Positions 28,641 to 37,321 of a DNA stretch of 64,000 nucleotides are shown piece after piece. The stretch's first letter is position 1. Each line of letters starts with the position of its first letter. This stretch comes from Nitrospira sp. CR1.3. Its GTDB lineage: Bacteria > Nitrospirota > Nitrospiria > Nitrospirales > Nitrospiraceae. The notes beneath the pieces were generated by a model that was not told where the DNA came from, ran no database searches, and was given only the letters and a program-made list of their open reading frames with translations. Location of the stretch: the NCBI GenBank assembly GCA_014055525.1, contig WIAH01000016.1, positions 1 to 64,000 of the forward strand, given 5' to 3'. A program made the position numbers and the translations under genes.

Positions 28641-30203
28641 ATGGAACACAGACCTATCGCACATACGACAAGGGGGGCGCTGCTGACCATCGGCATCAGC
28701 CTGGCCTGGACCGCCGGAATCTCTTGGGCTGCTGAAGAGATAAAGGCTCAGGCGGGAGAACGGCGAGAAATTATCTCGTTGTCCGATGCCGCGCTCCGCG
28801 CCTTGAAGAGCAACCTGGATATCAGCATCAGCCGCCAGACGAAACAGAGTCGGCTGGCTGATATCACCGTTGAGCAAGCCAAGTTCGACCCGACGCTCAG
28901 CGTGAACGGACAATATAACCGGGCGGCCAGCCCGCTCAATCGCCCGGTGTTCGGCGGCACCGGTGGCAACCTAACGGATATACAGGTCTTCGACCAGCGC
29001 ACGTCCTCCGTCACGGTCGACGCCGTAACCAACCTCATCACCGGCGGCAACGTCGATTTGAACTACGCTCCAGCGCGAACCAATGTGAATCAGGATGTTG
29101 CCCAGGGGTTTTTGTACAATCCCGCCTACACCAGCAGCTTGGCGCTGACCTTAACCCAACCCCTGCTCCGGAACGCCGGTATTGATATCACCAAGACCTT
29201 CATCAAAGTGGCCCAAAACAACGCCGACGTGGAACAGCATGTCTTTCGCGATCGAGTCCTGACCGTGATCGCCACCGTAGAACAGACCTATTGGGAACTC
29301 GTCTTCGCGAACGAGAATTTGAAAGTCGCCGAAGCGGCGTTGAAAGCCGCGCAGGAACTGTTGGCCAGCAATCGAGCCAAGGCGAAGGCCGGCGTCATGT
29401 CCATCGTGGATGTCCTGCAGGCCGAAGCAGCCGTCGCATCACGCGTGGAGCAGGTGCTTGTGGCGGAAAAAGCCATTCGCGACCAGGAAGATCAACTCCG
29501 TCGCCTGCTTAACCCGGGTGAGGAGGATCTGAGACTGGACATTCGCCTCACCCCGACCGATCCACCGGTGACCGCGCTGGAACCCCTCAGCCTTCAAGAG
29601 GCTATCGACATCGCGATTGAACATCGACCGGAAATCGTGCAGGCAAAGAAGAATGTGGAATCCGGCGAGCTCAACAAACAATTCGCCAAGAATCAACTAC
29701 TCCCCACCTTGTCATTTCAGGGGACAATGGGACTGTTGGGACTCGGCGGAGATTACAAAGGCACCAGCCAACGAAACTTTACCGGCGATTTCTACAACTA
29801 TGGGGCCGGACTTGTCCTCAGTTATCCGCTCGGCAATCGATCGGCGATCAGCACCTACAATAAGCGACAATTGGAAGCCCAGAATGCGGAGGCCGCTCTC
29901 GTGAGTGTGCGGCAGCAGATCATCGTTGGCGTGCGAGAAGCAGTTCGCCGGGTCCAAACCGATTTCAAACGCATTGAAACGACCCGGTCGGCGCGCATCA
30001 TGGCGGAGAAGCAGCTTCAAGCGGAGCAGGAACGTTTGAAGGTCGGCCTCAGCACGACGCGTTTTGTGCTCGATTTCCAGCGGGACCTCGCGACGGCCCA
30101 AGGCAATGAGCTGCGCGCCACCGTCGATTACAACAAGTCGCTTTCCAACCTCGCTCGGCACAAGGCGACCACATTGGACCGATATAATCTCGAATTGCAG
30201 TAG
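28641..30203 (+). CDS. TolC family outer membrane efflux protein
   Basis: 520 residues: signal peptide (ISLAWTAGISWAAEE), then the duplicated OEP pattern of long helices and barrel strands (ALRALKSNLDISISRQ near the N-terminus, ATVEQTYWELVFANENLKVAE, EAIDIAIEHRPEIVQAKKNVE, VREAVRRVQTDFKRIE). It would form a trimeric channel for a type I or RND exporter, but no inner-membrane or adaptor gene is adjacent. The next gene starts 11 nt downstream. Confidence 0.88.
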   Translation: MEHRPIAHTTRGALLTIGISLAWTAGISWAAEEIKAQAGERREIISLSDAALRALKSNLDISISRQTKQSRLADITVEQAKFDPTLSVNGQYNRAASPLNRPVFGGTGGNLTDIQVFDQRTSSVTVDAVTNLITGGNVDLNYAPARTNVNQDVAQGFLYNPAYTSSLALTLTQPLLRNAGIDITKTFIKVAQNNADVEQHVFRDRVLTVIATVEQTYWELVFANENLKVAEAALKAAQELLASNRAKAKAGVMSIVDVLQAEAAVASRVEQVLVAEKAIRDQEDQLRRLLNPGEEDLRLDIRLTPTDPPVTALEPLSLQEAIDIAIEHRPEIVQAKKNVESGELNKQFAKNQLLPTLSFQGTMGLLGLGGDYKGTSQRNFTGDFYNYGAGLVLSYPLGNRSAISTYNKRQLEAQNAEAALVSVRQQIIVGVREAVRRVQTDFKRIETTRSARIMAEKQLQAEQERLKVGLSTTRFVLDFQRDLATAQGNELRATVDYNKSLSNLARHKATTLDRYNLELQ

Positions 30204-30214
30204 AGCCGCCCGCG

Positions 30215-30922
30215 ATGGCGCCTGAGCCAGATCGGTCCGTCCAGGCTCAGGCCGCAGAACGGGGAGCCGCCTTAGCGCTGCTCCCCATTGCTGCAACGCT
30301 TGACTATTACATCCTCCCCGCCTCGCTTCAAGAACAGGTGCTGGTGCAGTTCGCACCGCAGATCATCGCGTATCTCGCCTGCGCGCTCTGGGCTGCTCAT
30401 AACCCCGGTTTCATCTCCCGCTTCGGGTTGGAGAACCGGAAACTCTACATCGGCCTTCGTTGGGGGCTACTTACCGGGCTCGCGCTCGGTTGCCTCAATT
30501 CACTGATCATTCTCGAGCTACTTCCCTTTCTGGGCTATGACGTCACCTTTCTCAAGCGGACGCCGCACGCTCAATTGCCGGTTTTCGTCATGGTCCCCTG
30601 GGTCATTTGCGCAGTCGCGCTCTTCGTCGAATTCAATTTCCGCGGTTTCTTGCTGGGCCGACTGCTCGCGATGGGAAAAGCAGCCGTCGGGATCGGCAGG
30701 CCTCAAGCGGCTTCGGTTCTTGCTATTGGCATCAGCGCTCTCACCTTTTCTTTCGACCCCTTCATGACGCAGACGTTCCGCGACCTCCATTGGATCGCTC
30801 TGTGGGACGGAATCATATGGGGAGCCATCTGGGTGACGATGCGCAATCTTTACATTCCGATTGTCGCCCATGCAGTCGAAGTCATCGTCATGTATAGTGT
30901 CGTACGATCCGCGCTTCTGTGA
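30215..30922 (+). CDS. CPBP-like intramembrane protein
   Basis: 235 residues with about seven hydrophobic segments. The pattern fits the CPBP/Abi family of intramembrane proteases: motif 1 reads VEFNFRGFLLGRL and motif 3 reads YIPIVAHAVEVI. In motif 1 the first of the two usual Glu residues is Val, and the Asn usual four residues after His is not seen, so activity is doubtful. It follows the tolC-like gene by 11 nt. Confidence 0.65.
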   Translation: MAPEPDRSVQAQAAERGAALALLPIAATLDYYILPASLQEQVLVQFAPQIIAYLACALWAAHNPGFISRFGLENRKLYIGLRWGLLTGLALGCLNSLIILELLPFLGYDVTFLKRTPHAQLPVFVMVPWVICAVALFVEFNFRGFLLGRLLAMGKAAVGIGRPQAASVLAIGISALTFSFDPFMTQTFRDLHWIALWDGIIWGAIWVTMRNLYIPIVAHAVEVIVMYSVVRSALL

Positions 30923-30996
30923 TAGACCGGACATGAATCCGCCGTTTTCCGGTCGCCTCATGAGCGATGGCGACGAAACTCCAGGGGAGAAATGAC

Positions 30997-31335
30997 GTGA
31001 ATGAGCTAGTCAAATACAGCACCTATTTTCTGCTGGGAGGTACGATCGTCAGCCTCTCGACTTATTTAGGCTCACAAGGGCGACCGTTTCTCGCCGCCTT
31101 CGCCAGTACGTTCCCGGCCATCACCGGAGCAACGTTTGTGTTGATCTATCTAAATGGCGGGGCCGACTCTCTGGTCGGATATGCGAAAAACCTCTTGTGG
31201 TTTGTCTCGCCCTGGATCGTCTACGTCGTCACCATGATTGTCGGAGTTCCCCGGCTCGGTTTCTGGGCGGCAACCGCCATCTCATTGACGCTCTATATGG
31301 CCTGTATCGGCATAATCAGGCTGACCTTGCGGTAG
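30997..31335 (+). CDS. Small membrane protein, possibly GlpM/DUF3147-like
   Basis: 112 residues from a GTG at 30997; GGGGAGA eight bases upstream favours it over the ATG at 30967. Four hydrophobic segments nearly fill it (YSTYFLLGGTIVSLSTYLG, FPAITGATFVLIYL, LLWFVSPWIVYVVTMIVGV, AISLTLYMACIGIIRL). The layout resembles GlpM/DUF3147 proteins, but that is a loose match. Function unknown. Confidence 0.6.
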   Translation: MNELVKYSTYFLLGGTIVSLSTYLGSQGRPFLAAFASTFPAITGATFVLIYLNGGADSLVGYAKNLLWFVSPWIVYVVTMIVGVPRLGFWAATAISLTLYMACIGIIRLTLR

Positions 31336-31534
31336 TCTCCCCCTCCCGTAGGGAAGGGAGCCAGCATGATCAGGAAGATCCTCACCGCTCTGTGAGCGCC
31401 GATTCGCGGCATCCCCTTCCTTGGGGTTAGTCTCTTCGAGGACCTACCGCCTCCGCCGACCGGGCGATACAGTTGGAGCATGCTGAATGATCACCCGCAA
31501 GGATCCGGCGGTTCTAGCGACAGGGAGGCCAGCC

Positions 31535-32059
31535 ATGATTAGCCTGGTGGAATTCTTCATCATCGCGTCGCTGGGGACATTGACAGCGGCAGGAGCGTCC
31601 CACGGATACCAACTCTTGCGGCAACCCAGAGGCAGGCGGGCCGCAGTCCCATCCCTCGTCGGTCAGGATGAAGAGTCCGGCCAGCCCTCCGCCGGAGCTT
31701 GGCACACACCACGACGAGGTCCGCGATATCGGATGACGTGCCGGATCGAATATGTCCATGACGAAACGTACATGATCGGAACGCTCGTCGACATTTCAAT
31801 AGCAGGTTGGCGGGCCAGCGGCCCCCGACCGGTCGCGCGGGGAACGGTGATGTCGGTCAACGTGTTTCTTCCCGACCAGCCGATGCCGATCATGGTCGAT
31901 GAAGCCGTCGTGCGCTGGACCAGTGGGTTGGAATTCGGTCTCGAACTTACGCAGATGAAACCTGGCGAGGCCTCTCGACTCAGTGACTACCTGACGGCGC
32001 ATTTCCCGACCGGGCAGCCGGAATCCGTGTCGGCATTCTCCCCGTTTTCTTATAACTGA
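31535..32059 (+). CDS. PilZ-domain protein with N-terminal membrane anchor
   Basis: 174 residues from the ATG at 31535 (GGGAGG six bases upstream). One N-terminal membrane segment (LVEFFIIASLGTLTAAGA), a linker, then a PilZ-like domain: RYRMTCRIEY, the DISIAGWRASGPRP strand pair, and GTVMSVNVFLPDQ. The canonical c-di-GMP motifs are RxxxR and (D/N)xSxxG: DISIAGW fits the second and the first is only approximate (RGPRYR). Probably a membrane-tethered c-di-GMP responder. The 199 nt upstream hold a GC-rich hairpin at about 31340-31362. Confidence 0.7.
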   Translation: MISLVEFFIIASLGTLTAAGASHGYQLLRQPRGRRAAVPSLVGQDEESGQPSAGAWHTPRRGPRYRMTCRIEYVHDETYMIGTLVDISIAGWRASGPRPVARGTVMSVNVFLPDQPMPIMVDEAVVRWTSGLEFGLELTQMKPGEASRLSDYLTAHFPTGQPESVSAFSPFSYN

Positions 32060-32060
32060 A

Positions 32061-32648
32061 CTACTGAACGGGATCAGGCGCGCCGAAGTGGAGACGGCTC
32101 ATCTCGCTCATCGCCGACACCAGTTGCTCGATCGTTTCGGTGACCGTCGCGCTGGCCTTGTGTGAGGGACCTTTCCCGCCCGCCCAAATGTCCGGTGGAT
32201 TCTCAATCTCGAGCACGTTCTGACAAAAACGGGTCAGCGATTGTTTCCAATAGGTCCCGTCGCCGCCTTCGCTCAGAAAGTGTTCCCTGTCCTCCGTAAA
32301 CGGCCTGTCGAATTGCTTGGCCCGCATCTGCCACATCTGCTCCATCGCATGCTGTCGCTCCGGGCTGAACTCCAGCCTCGTGGCCTTTTCGTTCAAGGCC
32401 GCGAAGAGCCCGCCGATGACGCGTTCGACTTGCGACTCAGGGAACATGCCGACACAGGACTGGACGATGAGATACTTGTGGAATAGAAATACCTCCGCGC
32501 TGATGCGGGCTTCATTCGCGGAGGGGTGATAGGCGCGCGCCAATTCCTTGAGCGCTTCTCCCGACGGACCCTCGAGACTTGAGCCGAGCAACACCGCGAG
32601 CTGCCGTCCGATGCCCATATAGTCGGTGGGGGTGGAGGACTGGGTCAT
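32061..32648 (-). CDS. Hypothetical cytoplasmic protein
   Basis: 195 residues, mostly helical, no signal or membrane segment. Features: EVFLFHKYLIVQSCVGMFPES, FAALNEKATRLEFSPERQHAMEQM, and a small C-terminal extension with Ser/Met. It ends one base after the PilZ gene, tail to tail. I do not recognise the family. Confidence 0.6.
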   Translation of the reverse strand: MTQSSTPTDYMGIGRQLAVLLGSSLEGPSGEALKELARAYHPSANEARISAEVFLFHKYLIVQSCVGMFPESQVERVIGGLFAALNEKATRLEFSPERQHAMEQMWQMRAKQFDRPFTEDREHFLSEGGDGTYWKQSLTRFCQNVLEIENPPDIWAGGKGPSHKASATVTETIEQLVSAMSEMSRLHFGAPDPVQ

Positions 32649-32819
32649 AGATGGGTCTTTCTTCTGCCGTTGTAAATGGTAATGGTGAGAACAGTCCGAC
32701 GCGTCGAAATATTCCCGCGGCGCATCACGCCATCATACTCTCATTCACCGCGAGAATCCCCAAGACAAAGCGTGATTCTCTCCCGACCTCGCGCGGCACA
32801 GCGACTGGAAGTCCTCTCA

Positions 32820-32848
32820 TTGAAGACCGCTCCCGGCCTTGCTAGGAT
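32820..32848 (+). promoter_or_regulatory. Candidate uvrA promoter
   Basis: TTGAAG (32820-32825), 17-nt spacer, TAGGAT (32843-32848); predicted transcript start is about 24 nt before the GTG start. GGGAGGAG lies before the GTG. No LexA-type box was recognised in the 230-nt gap 32649-32878. Confidence 0.45.
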
Positions 32849-32878
32849 GACCGGTCTTGCCATCCTTGGGAGGAGCGC

Positions 32879-35767
32879 GTGCCGCAGCCTACGGAATCTG
32901 GATCAGCTTCAAACGATCTGATCGTCGAGGGGGCGCGGCAGAACAATCTCAAGAACGTCTCGCTCCGGATTCCGCACAATAAGGTGACCGCCGTCACCGG
33001 CTTGTCCGGATCGGGCAAGTCCTCGCTGGCGTTTGATACGCTGTTCGCCGAAGGACAATGGCGGTATGTCGAATCGCTCTCGACCTACGCCAGGATGTTT
33101 CTGGAAAAAGTCGCCCGTCCCGATGTCGACCGGATTCTGAACGTCCGTCCCGCCATCGCCATCGAGCAGAAGAATCAGGTGCGCACGGCGCGCTCGACCG
33201 TAGGCACGACCACGGAGATCGCCGATTTGCTGCGCCTGCTCTTCGCCAAAATCGGCAAACCGATCTGCCCGGACTGCCATCAGGAAGCCCGCGCGTTTCA
33301 TCCGGACGACGTCGCAAACGATCTCCTCACGAGATTTCCCGACGCTCGGGCGATGGTGCTCTTTCCGATTCCCGCTCCAGCCGCCAAGCAGGAGCATGGC
33401 TTCCTGCAGTCATTGCTGACACGCGGGTTCACCAGGCTCAAAGCAGGCGACGACATCCTCGACCTGCATGAGATTCAACAACCGTCGCTTCGCCAATATC
33501 GATCTCTCTACGTCCTTCTCGATCGCCTCGTCGTCAGAGGAGACAACCGATCGCGTCTGGTCGAAGCGGTCGAAACCGCCTTCCGTGAGGGAGACGGCCG
33601 TTGTGTCGTGGACCTGATCGGGCACGAAAGCCAGACCTATAGCGCCAGTTTCCTCTGCCAGCGCTGTGGTCGAACCTTTGAGCCGCTGCGCCCCGTTCTC
33701 TTCTCGTTCAATCACCCGCTCGGCGCCTGTCCGGAATGCAAAGGCTTCGGGAACGTGTTGCGATACGATCCGGGCCTGGTCATACCAGATCACAATAAGT
33801 CGTTGGCCCAAGGCGCTGTCGAACCCTGGAGTAAGCCGGGAACCGACTGGTGGCAGAAGCAGCTGCTCACGGCCATGAAACGGCAGGGTGTCGACATCTC
33901 GACCCCTTTCAAGAGCCTGCCAAAAGCCACTCAGGAGCTGATCTGGCGGGGCGATAAGACGTTCGATGGGATCAACGACTTTTTCGAGTACATGGAAGGC
34001 AAGCGATATAAGCTGCATGTGCGGGTGTTGCTCAGCCGCTACCGCACGCCCTTCGACTGCCCCGGCTGCCATGGGAGCCGGCTAAAGCCGGACGCCCGCT
34101 TCGTGAAGATCGCGGGTAAAGACATTCACGAAATCGCGGAGCTCACGATCGAAGCCGTCGTTTCCTGGCTTAACTCGCTGGCCTTGCGGCGGTTCGAGCA
34201 AGACCTCGCTGCCGACATCCTTCGGCAATTACAGGCCAAGCTCGGCTTCCTTCTCCGGGTCGGACTGGGCTACCTCACCTTGGCCCGGCAGACCAAAACA
34301 CTTTCCGGCGGCGAGGCGCAACGCGTTTCGCTGGCGAATCAACTCGGCGCCCGACTCGTCGGCACGCTTTACGTCCTCGATGAGCCCACCATCGGACTCC
34401 ACGCTCGCGACACGGATCTCCTTGCCGGTATTCTCAAGGACCTCGCGACAGTCGGCAACACCGTCGTGGTGGTGGAGCACGATCGCCGGATGATCGAATC
34501 GGCCGACCATATCGTGGAACTCGGGCCTCATTCCGGTGAAAAAGGAGGCGAGATTGTCTGCGCTGCGCCGGCAAGCGCGTTTCTGCAGGACCGCCGGTCC
34601 ATCACGGCTCGCTACATCAGCGGCGAAGAGAAGATTCCTCTGCCGACGTCTCGCCGCCCTGGAAGCGGAAAGGTATTGGTGATCGCCGGCGCGAGCGAAC
34701 ACAACTTGAAAGACCTCGTCGTGCGGATTCCCCTCGGCATGTTGATCTGTGTCACCGGGGTATCAGGATCCGGCAAGAGCACGTTGGTTGAAGGCATCCT
34801 GTATCGGGCCCTCGCCCGCGCATTCCGTCTGGCATCGCTGCCGATGGGTCGCTTCACAGCCATCAGAGGTATCGAGCATGTGAACGGCGTCCGCTTGATC
34901 GACCAGCAGCCGATCGGGCGGACGCCGCGATCCAACCCCGTTACCTATTTGAAGGCCTTCGACGAAATCCGGCGGCTCTTCGCCTCGGAACGGGATGCCC
35001 TGCGTCAGGGATTCACGCCGGGGCATTTTTCGTTCAATGCGGACGGCGGGCGGTGCGAACGCTGTGAAGGAAGCGGCGTGGAAAAACTGGAAATGTACTT
35101 CTTCGAAGACATCTATGCGCCATGCGAGATCTGCGAAGGGCGGCGCTTCAAGCCGGAAGTCCTGGGCATTCGCTATCGCGGTAAGACCATCTCGGATGTC
35201 CTCGCGATGACGGCGGAGGAAGCACTGTCGTTCTTCACCGGGACACCGCGATTGCAAGAGCGACTGCACCTCCTGTCTTCCATCGGCCTTGGGTACATAC
35301 GTCTTGGGCAATCGGCTACGACTCTCTCAGGCGGCGAAGCTCAGCGGTTGAAGATCGCCGCGGAATTGACCATGAACGGAGATAGGCACCGGCAAGGGAC
35401 TGTCCCCACAGGGGACTGTCCCCCTGTCCGTCGGAAGGACGGGGACAGGCACCGGCAAGGCCGGAGCCTGTCCCCTAACATGCTCTACATCATGGACGAG
35501 CCGACGACCGGCCTGCACATGGACGACGTGAAGAAACTGCTCGCCGTGCTGCACAGGCTCGTGAACGCCGGCAACACGCTCGTCGTCGTCGAACACAACC
35601 TAGACGTGATCAAATCAGCCGACTGGATTATCGACCTCGGTCCCGAAGGCGGCGAGGCGGGTGGACAGATTGTGGCGGAAGGACGACCGGAGCAGGTCGC
35701 GAAGGTGGCGGCGTCTCATACGGGGCGATTTCTTACCCATGTCCTGGCCCCGCTGCCAGGATCGTAG
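32879..35767 (+). CDS. uvrA: Excinuclease subunit UvrA (possibly a second UvrA) with repeat insert
   Basis: 962 residues from a GTG with GGGAGGAG upstream. Two ABC modules: Walker A GLSGSGKSS near residue 45, first signature LSGGEAQRVSLANQL, Walker B LYVLDEPTIGLH; second Walker A GVSGSGKST near 627, signature LSGGEAQRLKIAAEL, Walker B LYIMDEPTTGLH. Zinc Cys pairs CPDC, CQRC/CPEC, CPGC and CERC/CEIC are present. Between the second signature and Walker B lie 38 residues where E. coli UvrA has 8; the extra part is a translated palindromic repeat. Some sequence details (ARMFLEKVARPDVD) differ from housekeeping UvrA, so this may be a paralogue. Confidence 0.9.
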   Translation: MPQPTESGSASNDLIVEGARQNNLKNVSLRIPHNKVTAVTGLSGSGKSSLAFDTLFAEGQWRYVESLSTYARMFLEKVARPDVDRILNVRPAIAIEQKNQVRTARSTVGTTTEIADLLRLLFAKIGKPICPDCHQEARAFHPDDVANDLLTRFPDARAMVLFPIPAPAAKQEHGFLQSLLTRGFTRLKAGDDILDLHEIQQPSLRQYRSLYVLLDRLVVRGDNRSRLVEAVETAFREGDGRCVVDLIGHESQTYSASFLCQRCGRTFEPLRPVLFSFNHPLGACPECKGFGNVLRYDPGLVIPDHNKSLAQGAVEPWSKPGTDWWQKQLLTAMKRQGVDISTPFKSLPKATQELIWRGDKTFDGINDFFEYMEGKRYKLHVRVLLSRYRTPFDCPGCHGSRLKPDARFVKIAGKDIHEIAELTIEAVVSWLNSLALRRFEQDLAADILRQLQAKLGFLLRVGLGYLTLARQTKTLSGGEAQRVSLANQLGARLVGTLYVLDEPTIGLHARDTDLLAGILKDLATVGNTVVVVEHDRRMIESADHIVELGPHSGEKGGEIVCAAPASAFLQDRRSITARYISGEEKIPLPTSRRPGSGKVLVIAGASEHNLKDLVVRIPLGMLICVTGVSGSGKSTLVEGILYRALARAFRLASLPMGRFTAIRGIEHVNGVRLIDQQPIGRTPRSNPVTYLKAFDEIRRLFASERDALRQGFTPGHFSFNADGGRCERCEGSGVEKLEMYFFEDIYAPCEICEGRRFKPEVLGIRYRGKTISDVLAMTAEEALSFFTGTPRLQERLHLLSSIGLGYIRLGQSATTLSGGEAQRLKIAAELTMNGDRHRQGTVPTGDCPPVRRKDGDRHRQGRSLSPNMLYIMDEPTTGLHMDDVKKLLAVLHRLVNAGNTLVVVEHNLDVIKSADWIIDLGPEGGEAGGQIVAEGRPEQVAKVAASHTGRFLTHVLAPLPGS
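35381..35478 (+). repeat. REP-like palindromic element inserted in frame in uvrA
   Basis: Contains GGCACCGGCAAGG twice (from 35385 and from 35448). A perfect long hairpin is at 35441-35475 (outer arms GGGGACAGGC/GCCTGTCCCC, inner CCGGC/GCCGG), and a second inverted segment precedes it around CTGTCCCC/GGGGAC. The core matches the repeats at 121-229. Length keeps frame and has no stop; it translates to two copies of GDRHRQG. Confidence 0.85.
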
Positions 35768-35871
35768 CCAAACCACAACACTTCGTCCTCGCCGGCCTTG
35801 CATTCCACGCACATGGTCCAATCACCACAGGCGTTGCATATAGTGACACCAAACGCTAAACTACATGCCAT

Positions 35872-37020
35872 ATGGTACTGAGAGAGTGGTGGCAAGAAAA
35901 GCTAGAGAGCGCCTGGGAAGAGCGGTCTATCGTGTGGCTCTCGGGCGTCCGCAGGGCCGGCAAGACGCTCCTCTGTCAGTCACTCTCCGACACGGATTAT
36001 TTCGACTGCGAGCTCCCACGCACTAGACGGCTGCTCGATGACCCCGAAGATTTTCTGAGCCAGCATCGTGGACGGCGAGTGATTCTCGATGAAATCCATC
36101 GACTATCCAACCCTTCTCAGCTCCTCAAGATTGCGGCCGACCATTATCGAGACACCAAGATCATTGCGACCGGTTCCTCCACGCTGGGAGCCTCGAGGAA
36201 ATTTCGTGACACCTTGGCTGGACGAAAGGCCGAACTCTGGCTAACTCCGATGATCGGAGAAGATCTGTCGGCGTTTCAGACGCCGGATCTCCGGCACCGT
36301 ATGCTCCACGGAGGGCTCCCGCCGTTTTTTCTGGCCGCATCGATTCCAGAACCTGCCTTTCAGGAATGGATGGATGCGTACTGGGCGAAAGACATCCAGA
36401 CCCTCTTTCGGCTGGAGCGGCGGCACTCGTTCGAACAGTTTGCCGAGCTTCTCTTCGCCCAAAGCGGTGGGCTCTTTGAAGCCACACGATTCACTCGCGC
36501 CTGCGAAGTCAGCCGCCAAACCATCATGAACTATCTCGCCGTCTTGGAAAGCACCTATCTAGCACACGTGATACGGCCCTTCTCCACCCATCGAACGAGC
36601 GAGATTGTCGCCGCGCCAAAAATTTATGCCTTCGACACCGGATTCGCCTGTTACTACCGCGGCTGGACCAGTCTTAGACAAGAAGATCTCGGGCTGTTAT
36701 GGGAACATCTGGTCCTCAACGAATTACAGGCGCACCTCCAGACTCGACGGATCGGATATTGGCGTGACAAGCGTGGTCACGAAATCGATTTCGTACTGGC
36801 ACGCCGGGGCCAGGCCCCGCTTGCGCTGGAGTGCAAATGGTCGGCTGACGATGTCGATCTGACCAATCTCAAAGCGTTCGCCCTTCGCTACCCCAAGGCA
36901 GACCTCCGTGTGGTCGCGCACGACGTGGATCGATCCTACCAACGTCGCACCGACGCATTCACCGTGACCTTCTGCGGGCTGAAAGCCTTGCTCGCTTCGC
37001 TCATTGGACAATCCCACTAG
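35872..37020 (+). CDS. AAA (AAA_14) + DUF4143 family ATPase
   Basis: 382 residues. N-terminal P-loop: Walker A GVRRAGKT near residue 25, Walker B RVILDEIHRL near 65, sensor IIATGSS. The C-terminal DUF4143 nuclease-like domain shows WEHLVLNELQAHL, YWRDKRGHEIDFVL and ALECKWS, i.e. a D...ExK pattern. Such proteins are common, horizontally mobile and of uncertain function. It is wedged between uvrA and a scrap of a uvrA 3' end, with an IS-like end beyond. No clear ribosome site; TTGCAT-N17-TAAACT at 35834-35862 is a weak promoter candidate. Confidence 0.85.
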   Translation: MVLREWWQEKLESAWEERSIVWLSGVRRAGKTLLCQSLSDTDYFDCELPRTRRLLDDPEDFLSQHRGRRVILDEIHRLSNPSQLLKIAADHYRDTKIIATGSSTLGASRKFRDTLAGRKAELWLTPMIGEDLSAFQTPDLRHRMLHGGLPPFFLAASIPEPAFQEWMDAYWAKDIQTLFRLERRHSFEQFAELLFAQSGGLFEATRFTRACEVSRQTIMNYLAVLESTYLAHVIRPFSTHRTSEIVAAPKIYAFDTGFACYYRGWTSLRQEDLGLLWEHLVLNELQAHLQTRRIGYWRDKRGHEIDFVLARRGQAPLALECKWSADDVDLTNLKAFALRYPKADLRVVAHDVDRSYQRRTDAFTVTFCGLKALLASLIGQSH

Positions 37021-37032
37021 CAGGCCGCCGGC

Positions 37033-37092
37033 CTGCACAAGTTGGTTAACCACGGCAACACGCTCGTCGTCGTCGAACACAACCTAGACGTT
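37033..37092 (+). pseudogene. uvrA 3' fragment (remnant)
   Basis: Reads LHKLVNHGNTLVVVEHNLDV, matching uvrA LHRLVNAGNTLVVVEHNLDV at 35549-35607. The last 39 bases (37053-37091) are identical to 35569-35607; the 20 bases before them differ at several positions. After this the frame leaves uvrA and stops. The rest of the 301-nt gap 37021-37321 holds an IS-like end and no gene I can support. Confidence 0.75.
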
Positions 37093-37117
37093 GACCTTCC
37101 CCCCGAAAACTAGACCA
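37091..37117. mobile_element. Possible IS3-type terminal sequence (single end)
   Basis: The run TTGACCTTCCCCCCGAAAAC followed by TAGACCA resembles the ends of some IS3-family elements (TGACC-tgCCCCCCgAAAA-ctgGACC). It abuts the uvrA remnant at once. No transposase and no matching second end were found here. Confidence 0.35.
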
Positions 37118-37321
37118 TTGGCTTGGAAGTTCATCTGTGCTGTTGACCCGCCCCGATACTGATTTCAGGGCACCAAGCCGAAATACCGCGGGTGGCATGG
37201 CGAACGGGGCGCCCCTCCGCGCGCAACGAAAGGGACCCACTGGGGGATGGGTGGAGTGAGCACGGTGGGGCTGTTCGCCAAGACAGGACCCGCGAAGGAG
37301 ACTACTATTTTCGGATTAAGG

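Noticed and set aside
28590-28913. Long N-terminal extension of the gene at 28161
   Set aside because: It would lie antisense within the tolC-like gene; a start with a signal peptide exists at 28589.
31374-31403. Nine-codon leader-like frame (MIRKILTAL) with GGGAG upstream of the PilZ gene
   Set aside because: Too short, no attenuator structure or codon run that suggests regulation, and 130 nt from the next gene.
37092-37321. A full insertion sequence
   Set aside because: Only one IS-like end; no transposase frame and no second inverted repeat within the gap.
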